From Acidimicrobiaceae bacterium (lineage in GTDB: Bacteria; Actinomycetota; Acidimicrobiia; Acidimicrobiales; Bog-793): a stretch of 32,530 nucleotides of DNA. Under the pieces are notes generated by a model. It ran no database searches and had not been told where the DNA came from. It worked only from the letters and a program-made list of their open reading frames with translations. Where the stretch lies: NCBI GenBank assembly GCA_025463965.1, contig JAODBN010000337.1, positions 1-32,530 on the forward strand, read 5' to 3'. This document shows positions 1 through 8,499 of this stretch, in pieces (position 1 is the stretch's first letter; the number at the start of each line of letters is the position of its first letter). The translations under genes and the position numbers were made by a program.

Positions 1-1279
1 GTGTGGCGGTGGCGCTCCAGCCGTTGTCGAAGAAAACTTTGACGGCGTAAGTCCCCGACGTTGGGACATCGACCTGGTTGAAAGCAACGCTGCTGTCCGA
101 GTAGTCGATCCCGCCGACGTAGGCGCCATTCGAGGCGGAGGCGGTGTCCCAGATGTGGGCGTCGGTGACTACTCCGTTCTCGGCCTCATAGGTACCGTTC
201 AGCGAAGGCCCCGCGTCGCCCGACGGCAGGGTGATTGACGTCCCCAGAGCGACAGGGCTGCCGAACACTGGGCTCCCGCTGCTGTCCCACGTGACCTGCT
301 CGGCGGTGATCCGTCTGTCGGTTCCCGAGGTGTCGAAGCTCGAGCTCGTCTTGAGGTGATAGGCGACCCAATCCTGAGTCCCGTCAGGCGAGGTGAACCA
401 GGTCATGGAACCAGGTCCGTAGGCGCCTGCTGCGTCGTTACGGGAAAATACACATGCGGGAGACTTCGTCCACGAACCTGCTTGAGTGAGATCGGCGGTG
501 GTGCTCGCATTGAGCATGCCGACGCAATAGTCCGGCGAAGCGAATGAGCCAGCCGAAAACAGCAGGAAGATGCGGCCACCGTGAACGACGGCCGAACCTC
601 CCTCGTCGATACAGGAGCCGCCGGCGCATTCCCATCCACTGCTTGCAGGCGCGGCAATGAGCGTCCATGAGCTCGAAAGCGTCCAAGGATTGCTCATGGT
701 GGCAATGTAAATCGAGTTATTCGAGCCGCCGCCGATTGAAGTGGAGGTCGCGTAAAGCTGCCCGCCGACACTAAACGGGTTTAGCGCGTAGCCGGAATCG
801 TTCGGGCCTGGAGCGTTGGTGAACGACGCCTTGAAGTGGTAAGGGCCGAGAGGATCGTCGCCGCTGCTCTCCAGCACGAACTGCAGAGAATTGTTCACAT
901 CGCCGTTGTCGCCATTGTCGTAGATATACCAGTGGCCGCTAGCGTGATATAGAAATCCGCCAAAGCCGATGTCACAACATGGCGTGGAGGAGTCAGCGGT
1001 GTAGACGGTTATATTTGGCGCAGAGCCAAGTCCAGCGAGGCTCGTCGCGGCACGCATCGTCACTCGCGAGCTAATGCCCTGGTTGTAGAGCATGTAGTAG
1101 TAGCCGTTGTAATAAGCGACGCTTGGATCGGCCGACGAGCCGGGGATGAGCGGCGCAGTAAAAGTGGTGCCCGTCGCACTGGCCGGAGACGCATTTCCGA
1201 CCATGGCGTAGGCGCTCCCGAACAGCATCAGAACACCAACGATTGGACGAATGAGCCGAGATTGAGCGCGAACTCGCAT
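1..1279 (-). CDS. Secreted GH43-type glycoside hydrolase with CBM6/35-like tail (3' partial)
   Basis: This frame is open from ATG 1279 to the left edge (426 codons, no stop), so the ORF track missed it. A GGGGGA stretch lies just upstream of the ATG. Residues 1-35 form a Sec signal peptide (basic start, hydrophobic core, ending ASPASA). The mature part starts like a five-bladed propeller of glycoside hydrolase family 43: ADPSVAYYNGYYYML with candidate catalytic Asp51, CIDEGG with candidate acid Glu226, and GPGSMTWF in the usual GPG position. From about residue 362, YEAENGVVTDAHI resembles the start of a CBM6/CBM35 carbohydrate-binding module, which is cut by the edge. Several cysteines (TPCCD, ECAGGSC) fit an exported, disulfide-bonded protein. 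Likely role is release of arabinose or xylose from plant polysaccharide outside the cell. The fold family is fairly sure; the substrate is not. Confidence 0.8.
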   Translation of the reverse strand, partial: MRVRAQSRLIRPIVGVLMLFGSAYAMVGNASPASATGTTFTAPLIPGSSADPSVAYYNGYYYMLYNQGISSRVTMRAATSLAGLGSAPNITVYTADSSTPCCDIGFGGFLYHASGHWYIYDNGDNGDVNNSLQFVLESSGDDPLGPYHFKASFTNAPGPNDSGYALNPFSVGGQLYATSTSIGGGSNNSIYIATMSNPWTLSSSWTLIAAPASSGWECAGGSCIDEGGSAVVHGGRIFLLFSAGSFASPDYCVGMLNASTTADLTQAGSWTKSPACVFSRNDAAGAYGPGSMTWFTSPDGTQDWVAYHLKTSSSFDTSGTDRRITAEQVTWDSSGSPVFGSPVALGTSITLPSGDAGPSLNGTYEAENGVVTDAHIWDTASASNGAYVGGIDYSDSSVAFNQVDVPTSGTYAVKVFFDNGWSATAT

Positions 1280-1336
1280 GCATCCCCCGATGTTTGCTAG
1301 CCCCGGAGGAGCCGGCGCGGCGCCTTCAGGTCATTG

Positions 1337-1359
1337 AAGTACCGCATCCCGCGGTACTT
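1337..1359. promoter_or_regulatory. Perfect 9-bp inverted repeat, candidate operator
   Basis: AAGTACCGC (1337-1345) and GCGGTACTT (1351-1359) are exact inverted copies around ATCCC. The repeat begins a few bases downstream of the candidate minus-strand -10 box, so it would cover the predicted transcription start near 1356. That is a classical repressor position. It could also fold as an RNA hairpin. No second full copy was found in the window. Confidence 0.45.
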
Positions 1360-1362
1360 TTC

Positions 1363-1391
1363 ATCATATAATACTCTCATACGCTTGCCTA
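1363..1391 (-). promoter_or_regulatory. Candidate promoter of the GH43 gene
   Basis: On the minus strand TAGGCA (1391-1386, 4/6 to TTGACA) and TATGAT (1368-1363, 5/6 to TATAAT) are separated by exactly 17 nt. They lie in the only AT-rich stretch of the region and point at the GH43 start about 80 nt downstream. The call rests on matching by eye only. Confidence 0.35.
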
Positions 1392-2334
1392 GCCCTCGAA
1401 GCCGGAGGATTCCGGCGAGGACCTTGTCCGCCGGCTCGGCCTGGAGTCCGATAGACCCGCGAAACGGGATGACGCTCCGCCGTATCTGAGATGTGGGCCG
1501 CCCGATCGACGGCGGCGGTGTCGGATGCCTGCGACTGGGCCTCCCCACCGCGTGGCGCATGCGGTCGGCGCAGGCCTTTCCCGAATCGCGGCGAGATGTA
1601 CCGATGCGAACCGATTCGAGCTCCCGCGCGCAAACTTGTCGAGGCACTTCGTGCGGCCCTTACACGACAGGTGTCGGGGCCGCCTCCGGTGTTGGCAATC
1701 GCCAGTCCGTCGCTGTCCGAGCGAATCGAGGGACCAGGCGTTGGACGCTGAACGCATTCGAAGGGCGCACCGCGACCGCACGCTCCAGGCCCGAGCAGGG
1801 GTTTTCGTCACAGCACCTCAGCGAGAATGCGCAGTCCACCCGCCCACACGGGTCGACAGTCGCGAGCCCTGTGCTTCATGCGCTCCGGCTCTTTCCCTTG
1901 GTCTGGATGGCGGCGAGCTGCCGGGCAGACTTTTACAAGTTGCCACGGTGCTGACCCGATGAGGGCCTGGGAACTTGAGCCCTCGATCGGCGTCACCGGA
2001 TTCGGCGCGCTACCCCCTTGTTGCATAACTTCCGGATCGGTACAGTGAGCACGCGGAATGATTCGAATCAGGCCTAATCCGAAGCGATTCGGCAGGCCAG
2101 GCGGTAGTCAAACGGCAGCGGGGGAAAACTTGACGGCGCGATTTGTTGCTGGCGGGCAGGGGCGATACCGACGACTCGTACGGACGCAACCCGACCGGGG
2201 CGCCCACGCCGCGGACGGCTCGCTTCGAGTCTGCCGTCACCTGACATGGCGCGATGGCTCTCCATTTCCGCCCAGTCCCATGAGTGTCGGGACCGTGTCG
2301 GACGAGGAACGTGTTCCGCGCGAGGAGGCCTCGC
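1392..2334. other. Gene-free intergenic stretch
   Basis: Several overlapping open frames occur here on both strands (up to 153 codons). They are Arg/Ser/Pro-rich, lack recognisable motifs and good ribosome binding sites, and overlap one another as expected for random GC-rich DNA. A short palindrome GATTCGAATC lies at 2060-2069. No tRNA, insertion-sequence end or repeat array was seen. The stretch separates the GH43 gene from the DeoR-led operon and may hold that operon's promoter. Confidence 0.5.
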
Positions 2335-3180
2335 GTGTCCGTTGAGAGCGAGCTAGCTCTAACGGCCCACGAGGCGGACCTCGACCTTCTGCCGCTATCC
2401 GCCGATGAACGGCGTGATCACATCCTCGAGATCGTGAACGCCCGCGGCCGCGTGCGGGTGCGGGACCTCGCGGAGCTCGTGCGCGTGACCGAGCCCACGA
2501 TCCGCAAGGACATTACTGACCTCGCCTCGCAGCGCCTTCTGCGACGCATCCACGGCGGCGCGCTCGCCATCCGGCCGGCATACGAGCCCAGCGTGACCGC
2601 GCGGACACACACGAATGCGCTCGGCAAGTGCGCCATTGCTCGGGCCTGCCTTGCTCAGGTCAGGGATGGGGACGCAATCTTCATCGACAGCGGCTCCACG
2701 ATGATCGCGCTTGCCGATGCGTTCCGACCTGATCCGGCGCTGGCCAACCCGCCTGCCGCTCCTCCGGCGAACGTCAACGTGCTCACTAACGCCGTGGAAG
2801 TCGCCAGGATCTTGGCGCCGATATCGACAGTCCGTCACACCATGCTCGGAGGCCAGTACCGCGCCGCCGGGGAGTGCCTCGTCGGTCCTCTGGCCATCGA
2901 AGCACTCGAGCGCTTCACGTTGAATATCGCGTTCATCGGGGTCACCGGCTTATCCGATGCTGGTTTCACGGTGGCAGACGTCAGCGAGGCGCAACTCAAA
3001 GCGGCCGCCATGGAGAGAGCCCGCCGGGTGATTGTCCCTATGGACCACACCAAGGTCGGGTCTACCGGCTTCATACGGGTTTGCGAGACGGACCGCATCG
3101 ACACGGTCATCACCGATGAGCCCAACGAATACCTCGAGCAGATGTGCGCCGAGCACGACGTCGAGCTTGTGCTCGCATGA
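2335..3180 (+). CDS. DeoR-family transcriptional regulator
   Basis: The track starts at ATG 2284, but GTG 2335 is preceded by AGGAGG (2323-2328) with a 6-nt spacer and is the better start, giving 281 residues. An N-terminal winged helix-turn-helix (about residues 22-75) reads VRVRDLAELVRVTEPTIRKD and ends in the family's LRRIHGGA signature. The C-terminal DeoRC sensor domain has GDAIFIDSGST, the Gly-rich GGQYRAAGECLVG region and MDHTKVGSTGF followed by VITDEP. DeoR regulators usually repress sugar or polyol catabolism and respond to a phosphorylated intermediate. As first gene of a long co-directional set it is probably the local regulator. No sugar kinase is nearby, so its effector is unclear. 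Confidence 0.9.
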   Translation: MSVESELALTAHEADLDLLPLSADERRDHILEIVNARGRVRVRDLAELVRVTEPTIRKDITDLASQRLLRRIHGGALAIRPAYEPSVTARTHTNALGKCAIARACLAQVRDGDAIFIDSGSTMIALADAFRPDPALANPPAAPPANVNVLTNAVEVARILAPISTVRHTMLGGQYRAAGECLVGPLAIEALERFTLNIAFIGVTGLSDAGFTVADVSEAQLKAAAMERARRVIVPMDHTKVGSTGFIRVCETDRIDTVITDEPNEYLEQMCAEHDVELVLA

Positions 3181-3375
3181 ACGGCCGCTCTGCTCCGGCG
3201 CCCGGTACAGGGTTCTCGGCGGCGGCGAGGGGGCGCCGGGCTCGCTCCCCCCCCCGAACCGGTGGCCCCCACACGACGCCTCATCGGTGCTCTCGACCGC
3301 TCGCTTAGCCAACCAGCTAGCCGTCCAACGACTCAACCAGTTCCAAGCGAAAACAACGACCCTAGGGGGGAAGGT

Positions 3376-4740
3376 ATGAATCGCAATTGCCGGAGAGCCG
3401 TGCCTATCGCGGGCGCGGCTCTTATCTCAACACTTCTGGCCGTTCCAGGGGTGGCCTCAGCGACCTCGTCGCATGCGTCGAGCCAGTCGATAACCATCTG
3501 GACCACGACCGGAGTCAACTACGACTGGCAGAAGACTCTTCTTCCCGCGTTTGAGAAGACGACCGGTATCCACGTGAACTACGACATAATTCCGGAGAGC
3601 TCGCTGTCAGACAAGCTCCAGACGGCAGAGCTCGCTCACAGCACCGCATACTCGATCATCGAGGAGACCCAGGGCCAAACTGCGACTTACAAGGCCAATG
3701 ACGGCGCGATTGCACTGAAGAAGTTCCTCAACAACAGCTCGCTGACACCAGCCTCGTACAATTTCAACGGCATCTCTTCGGGTTCCTACTCAGGCTGCGA
3801 GCTGAAGGGGGTCGTGTACTGCCTGCCGACCTCCTTTGACGCCGGACCCGAGCTGTTCTGGAACAAGGCGCTGTTCAAGGCCGCTGGTCTCACCTCGGCT
3901 CCCGCGAACTGGAATCAGATCGTCGCCGATGCGAAGAAGTTGACCAGTTCCTCGAGCGGGGTCTCCGGCATCTGCATGCGTGGCAGCGAGTCCCAGGCGA
4001 ACAACTACCCGTTCTTTCTGATGTTCCCGTATTTCGCTCCCTACGCCAAGAACTACCAGGGCGAGATCCTCAACCACAGCTGGCAGCCCTTGTTCAATAG
4101 CGCGGGGGCCGCAACCTGGGCGAAGGATTATTCGGCACTGATGCAGGACTACGCCCCCAAGGGTGTGTCCTCGTACGGCTATACCGACTGTGAGCACGCC
4201 TTCGAGACCGGCCAGGTTGCGATGTGGTGGGACGACTCGGCATTCGAGACCGACCTCGCCAACCCCAAGGTGTCGAAGGTGGCCAAGCAGACCGGCTTCG
4301 CCGAGATTCCCTGCCCGAGCTTCAACCAGACGTGCCTCCTGTCGGTTCCATGGGGTATGTACGTCAACCCCAACCTGACGAACGCTCAGCAGGATGCTGC
4401 GTGGAAGTACATGGAGTACGTAACGGCGCCCGCCAACCAGATCACCGCCATGGTGAAGACGGCCAACCCCGGCATTGCGAGCCGAACGGCTTCCATCACC
4501 TACGCGCTTAGCCACAATTCGATCTTCAAGGCGCCAACCGACTACCTCCAAGCGGTGAAGTACAGCCTGAGCCACATCGAAGGGAATGCGATTCCGTCGT
4601 CGCCCGCATTCAGCCCGATGGTGAACGACATCAACGTGATGCTGTCGGACCTGACGACCGGACAAGAGTCGCCGGAATCGGCGCTCAGCACCATTCAGGG
4701 CCAGATCACTGCTATCTCCGCTCAGTACCACCTGAAGTAG
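3376..4740 (+). CDS. ABC transporter substrate-binding protein, family 1 (sugar type)
   Basis: The start is ATG 3376, behind GGGGGGAAGG; the longer ORF-track version is unlikely because the signal peptide begins at MNRNCRRAVPIAGAAL. The protein has 454 residues with a Sec signal ending near GVASA. The mature part opens with ITIWTTTGVNYDWQKTLLPAFEKTTG in the style of CUT1 sugar-binding proteins and continues with the solute-binding fold (WNKALFKAAGL, AMWWDDSAFETDL, SVPWGMYVNPN). It should deliver substrate to the two permeases encoded next. There is no lipobox cysteine, unusual for a Gram-positive type importer. Several Cys pairs (for example CELKGVVYC and CPSFNQTC) suggest disulfides. The ligand is unknown; sugars, polyols or glycerol-phosphate-like compounds are typical of the family. 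Confidence 0.9.
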   Translation: MNRNCRRAVPIAGAALISTLLAVPGVASATSSHASSQSITIWTTTGVNYDWQKTLLPAFEKTTGIHVNYDIIPESSLSDKLQTAELAHSTAYSIIEETQGQTATYKANDGAIALKKFLNNSSLTPASYNFNGISSGSYSGCELKGVVYCLPTSFDAGPELFWNKALFKAAGLTSAPANWNQIVADAKKLTSSSSGVSGICMRGSESQANNYPFFLMFPYFAPYAKNYQGEILNHSWQPLFNSAGAATWAKDYSALMQDYAPKGVSSYGYTDCEHAFETGQVAMWWDDSAFETDLANPKVSKVAKQTGFAEIPCPSFNQTCLLSVPWGMYVNPNLTNAQQDAAWKYMEYVTAPANQITAMVKTANPGIASRTASITYALSHNSIFKAPTDYLQAVKYSLSHIEGNAIPSSPAFSPMVNDINVMLSDLTTGQESPESALSTIQGQITAISAQYHLK

Positions 4741-4777
4741 GCGAGCAGCCCTGGCTTACCAGGTTGCGGGTCCCGAA

Positions 4778-4817
4778 GCCGACACCCGCCCGGAGACTGC
4801 TCCAGGCGGGTGTCGGC
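4778..4817 (+). terminator. Strong stem-loop between binding protein and permease genes
   Basis: GCCGACACCCGCC (4778-4790) pairs perfectly with GGCGGGTGTCGGC (4805-4817), 13 bp. The loop can extend the stem with GGAG/CTCC around ACTG. No T-tract follows. It lies 37 nt after the binding-protein stop. Such hairpins between a binding-protein gene and its permease genes often stabilise the upstream mRNA or partly terminate transcription, so the binding protein is made in excess. Confidence 0.75.
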
Positions 4818-4911
4818 CCGGCCGCACCCGTGCCGCCCGCGACGACGGACATGGTCGATCGTTCGGCGCTCCAGATGCAGTGGTTCACCGTTCCCAGCTG
4901 ATTGGATCGCG

Positions 4912-5889
4912 GTGCAGGTTTCCGAAAGCGACTTAACTCAGCCGACAAGGAGGACGTCACCCCCAGCCAGGACGCGTCCGTCGGCGGGCTTCTGGGCCAG
5001 CGGCCTAGGAGAACTCCGGCGCTGGGGAGACCGTCGGTTCCTCGTGCTCGCCGCTTTTCCCGCCTTCGCGGTCGTGGCGGCAGTCGCGGTGATCCCGATC
5101 CTCCTCGGCATCTGGCTGAGCTTCACGAACTACCAGCCGCTATCGCCGTCGCTTCGATGGGCCGGACTGACCAACTACGACGGCATCGTGAGGGGCCCGA
5201 ACGCTCTCTTCGCCCACACCGCCATTCTCAACACGCTGATCTTTGTAGGCGGCGCGATCGCCGTCGAGACAATCCTGGGAGTGGCAATCGCCGTGATCCT
5301 GGCGCGCAAGTTCCGGGGCGTCCTCTTCTTTCGGGCAATCTTTGTCATCCCCCTCATGGTGAACGGCGTCGCCTCCACCGTCACCTGGCGCTCACTGTTC
5401 AGCACATCGAACGGCTGGATCAACTACTTCCTCGGAGCCGTCGGGCTCGGGCAGCCGAACTGGCTGGGTAACGGGCACCTCGCAATGCCGACCATCATCT
5501 TCATCGACGCTTGGGCGGGCGTGCCGATCGTGGCCATCATCGTGATGGCCGGGATCCTGATGCTGCCGCCCGACCCGATGGAAGCGGCTCGGATTGACGG
5601 GGCGTCCGCAATCGGTGTGTTCCGGCACATCGTGCTCCCCGCCATCCAGCCGGTGCTCGCCTTTGCCGTGATGTTCCGCTTGATCGACCTGTTCCGTCAG
5701 TTTGCTGAGTTTCAGCTCATCACCGGCGGCGGCCCCGGCCTAACGACGACGGTGCTCAACTTCTACGTCTATCAGGAGACCTTCGTAAATGGCGATATCG
5801 GCTTCGGTGCCGCTCTTGCCGTTTTGCTCGTGGTGATGATGGTCATCCCCCTCGCGATCCTCTACCGCTTCACTCGAAGGGGTGTCTGA
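4912..5889 (+). CDS. ABC sugar transporter permease, MalF/UgpA type
   Basis: This is a multi-spanning membrane protein with about six hydrophobic segments. The first is FLVLAAFPAFAVVAAVAVIPILLGIWLSF. The permease loop that binds the ATPase is clear: EAARIDGASAIGVFRHIVLP, the EAA motif of CUT1 inner-membrane subunits. With GTG 4912 it has 325 residues, normal for the family. The tracked GTG 4810 falls inside the stem-loop and adds an Arg-rich, non-membrane stretch, so it was rejected. The ribosome binding site of 4912 is weak and the true start is uncertain. The gene ends with an 8-nt overlap with the partner permease. No ATPase gene is present, so a shared MsmX/MalK-like ATPase elsewhere must energise the importer. 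Confidence 0.88.
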   Translation: MQVSESDLTQPTRRTSPPARTRPSAGFWASGLGELRRWGDRRFLVLAAFPAFAVVAAVAVIPILLGIWLSFTNYQPLSPSLRWAGLTNYDGIVRGPNALFAHTAILNTLIFVGGAIAVETILGVAIAVILARKFRGVLFFRAIFVIPLMVNGVASTVTWRSLFSTSNGWINYFLGAVGLGQPNWLGNGHLAMPTIIFIDAWAGVPIVAIIVMAGILMLPPDPMEAARIDGASAIGVFRHIVLPAIQPVLAFAVMFRLIDLFRQFAEFQLITGGGPGLTTTVLNFYVYQETFVNGDIGFGAALAVLLVVMMVIPLAILYRFTRRGV

Positions 5890-6772
5890 CGTGGCCCACG
5901 CTGCACCGATCGTGATACCTGTCCGACGTCAGCGGCTCAACAGGGCGGCTCGCACGAAGATCATCAACACGTGCTGCATCGTCGTGCTCGTCGTCGGCGC
6001 TGCGATCATTCTGCTCCCCCTGTTCTGGCTCATCGAGACCGCGCTCAAGCCTCCGCTCGAGGCTTACGTGATGCCGCCGAAATTCATTTTCTCGCCCACG
6101 ACCGTCAACTTCAGCACCCTTCTTCAGCAGCAGAGCGACCAATTCGGCCAGGACCTCGTCCACTCGCTCGTTGTGCTCGCGGTAAGCGTGGCGCTGGCCC
6201 TCGTGCTCGGGACTCCAGCGGGCTATGCGCTGTCCCGATCGCGCTTTCGCGGAAGCCGCACGATCTCGGTCGGGCTCATCGCGATCTACATCGCGCCGGC
6301 GCTCGTGTACATCGTCCCGCTGTACGTCATTTACGAGAAGCTTGGATTGACTGGCTCTTATCTTTCCCTGATCCTCTACTACGAGACCTTTGAGATGCCG
6401 TTCGTCACCTTCATGATGCGCGGCTTCTTTAGCGATATACCGAAGGAGCTCGACGATGCAGCTCGCGTGGACGGGTGCAGCCGTTGGCTGGCTTTCCGGA
6501 GAATCTTGCTGCCGCTTGTGCTTCCTGGGCTATCTACCGTGACCGTCCTCATCGCCATTGGGTCGTGGGGCGAGTACTTCGGGGCGCTCATCTTCTCGGG
6601 ACCATCGACCCAGACGGCTCCGGTCGATCTCGCCGAGTACATCGGGCTCAACGCATCGAACTGGGGAGCCCTGGCGGCAGGCTCTGTGCTGTTGATTGTG
6701 CCGGTCCTAATCCTCGTCGTCTTTTTCCAGCGCGGCTATCTGCGCCGGCTCACGTCCGTGTCGGCGGCGTGA
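5882..6772 (+). CDS. ABC sugar transporter permease, MalG/UgpE type
   Basis: The 296-residue membrane protein starts at GTG 5882 inside the end of the preceding permease gene (8-nt overlap), indicating translational coupling. It has the usual second-permease layout: first helix INTCCIVVLVVGAAIILLPLFWLIETALKPP, a periplasmic loop, then the transport core. The EAA-type loop ELDDAARVDGCSRWLAFRRI faces the cytoplasm to dock the ATPase. The C-terminus VFFQRGYLRRLTSVSA follows the family pattern (FQR..v.Glt.GavK). Together with the binding protein and the first permease it forms a CUT1-type importer lacking only the nucleotide-binding subunit. About 120 nt without a gene follow before the ligase locus. 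Confidence 0.9.
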   Translation: MSDVAHAAPIVIPVRRQRLNRAARTKIINTCCIVVLVVGAAIILLPLFWLIETALKPPLEAYVMPPKFIFSPTTVNFSTLLQQQSDQFGQDLVHSLVVLAVSVALALVLGTPAGYALSRSRFRGSRTISVGLIAIYIAPALVYIVPLYVIYEKLGLTGSYLSLILYYETFEMPFVTFMMRGFFSDIPKELDDAARVDGCSRWLAFRRILLPLVLPGLSTVTVLIAIGSWGEYFGALIFSGPSTQTAPVDLAEYIGLNASNWGALAAGSVLLIVPVLILVVFFQRGYLRRLTSVSAA

Positions 6773-6890
6773 TGGCCAGCCACCACCCACGTAGACGATC
6801 CTCCACCAGTGAGCGCGCCAGTCTTGGGCAGCGAGCAGACCGGCGCACGACCTCAGTGGGCCTGCCCTGGCGTCCCCGGGGAGCCTCGCT

Positions 6891-8498
6891 ATGACTACCT
6901 ATCCCGGCGAACTCTCCATTGCCGATGTCATGTCCTTGAGGAGAGAGGACCGCTCATCGCACACGTTCCTTCGGATCGTCAGCAAGGGCGAAGCTCGCGC
7001 TTCGCTGAGCTACGCCGAGGCCGACGTGGCCACGTTGTCCGTCGCCCACGCCCTCCTAGCTCTCGGCCTGTCGGCAGGCGACCGCGTCATGATCGCCACG
7101 CCGAACTGCCTCGAGCAGATCCTTGCCATGTTCGGAACGGCTCGGACCACGCTCGTCAATGTTCCGATCAACGCCGCGAGCGCTCCTGCCGAGATCTCCT
7201 ACCTCGTCGGACTCACCGAGCCTGCGTGTGTCGTGGTTGGTCCCGAGCAGGCCGACGCCTTCGACCGAGCGGAGTTACCCGCTGGTGCGGTGCGGGTTGC
7301 GGTGGTGCTCGGGCCGAATACTGGAGCACATCGCTGGGCGGCGCGGTCGGTGAGCTGGGAAGAGCTCATCGCCAGCGGCAAGCCGACGGCCCTACCCCCA
7401 CCCGCTGCGCGCGACACCTTTCAGCTTTTGCCTACTTCTGGCACCACGAGCCGTCCAAAGGCAGTGATCCACAGCCACACGACTCGGCTCCGCAGCGCGT
7501 TCCGCGCCGTGCTCCACACCCGCATCCGAGACGACGACGTACTCCTCAATACCTTCCCGGCCTTCCACATCAATTGCCTCGACTCAGCCATCTTGCCTGC
7601 GCTCGTCACCGGGGCGACAGCGGTGATCTTCGAGACCTTCAGCGCTTCGTCTTTCTGGCGGGTCGTTCGGGCGGAGCAGGCGACGGTGGTCTCGGTGATC
7701 CCAACTCTCATCCGGGCCGTGGCCGCCCAGCCGGTGAACCCGGAAGAGCGGCAGCATTGCGTGCGACTCATCTCTGGTTCCCTTCGACCCTCGGCGGCCG
7801 AGTTGCAAGCCTTCCTGGAGCGCTTCGCCCTGAGCCGCTATGAGAGCGGCTAGGGCCTCACCGAGGCGGGGAACGCTGTGACGGGCACGAACGCCGAGAT
7901 CGGGGTGCGCCACCCTTCGATGGGCGTGCCGCTCTTTGACAGAACCGTTGAGCTCTTCGACGAGCAGGACCAGCCCGTCCCCGAAGGCGCGACCGGCGAG
8001 CTCGTGATCCGATGCGACCCGCCGGGCGCAGTCATGGACGGCTATTGGAACAACCCGGAAGCGACCCGTGCCGCTCTGCGGGACGGGTGGCTGCGCACCG
8101 GTGATCTCGCCCGAAGGGACCGGGCCGGCGCTTACTACTTCGTCGGACGTAGCAAGGACGTGATCAAACGCTCCGGAGAGAACGTTGGGGCCGAAGAGGT
8201 CGAGGCCGTGCTGTCCGACCACCCTGCCGTGAAGGAGGTCGCCGTCATCGGCGTCCCAGATGAATACCGCGACGAGGCGGTGATGGCGTTCGTCGTCATC
8301 GTCGAGGAAGGTGACGCATTGACTCTCCAGCAGCTACGAGCTTTCTGCACCGGACGCTTGGCTGACTTCAAAGTCCCGACTGCGCTGAGGGTGGTGGACG
8401 AACTGCCCCGGGGTCTGTTGGGCAAGACCGACAAGCGTGCGCTCCGTTCTCTGGCCGCCGCCGATCACCCGCTCGCTCGCGGAACGGGGGATAACTGA
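6891..8498 (+). pseudogene. Acyl-CoA ligase (AMP-dependent synthetase) interrupted by one in-frame TAG
   Basis: Two tracked ORFs (6891-7853 and 7878-8498) lie in the same frame and together make one full-length enzyme of about 535 residues, divided only by TAG at 7851-7853 (codon 321). Motifs are otherwise intact: the ATP-binding loop TSGTTSRPKAV (from residue 182), WLRTGDLARRD, VGRSKDVIKRSGENVGAEEVE, and the C-terminal lysine region GLLGKTDKRALR. The stop replaces the aromatic residue of the conserved YG-TE motif (SRYESG*GLTEAG), where a Tyr codon TAC or TAT is one base from TAG. The family activates carboxylates as AMP and then CoA thioesters. The gene may be a fresh pseudogene, a sequencing error, or read through. 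Its placement points to substrate activation for the downstream CoA-dependent genes. Confidence 0.85.
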
Positions 8499-8499
8499 C

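Noticed and set aside
1389-1962. Overlapping ORFs of 140-153 codons on both strands
   Set aside because: No motif, no ribosome binding site, and mutually overlapping; treated as non-coding.
3247-3255. Run of nine C between the DeoR and binding-protein genes, facing a GGGGG run
   Set aside because: Non-coding and without T-tract; possible sequencing weak spot but no evidence of phase variation or termination.
6809-7843. 344-codon plus-strand ORF
   Set aside because: Out-of-frame shadow of the acyl-CoA ligase; Arg/Pro/His-rich with no motifs.
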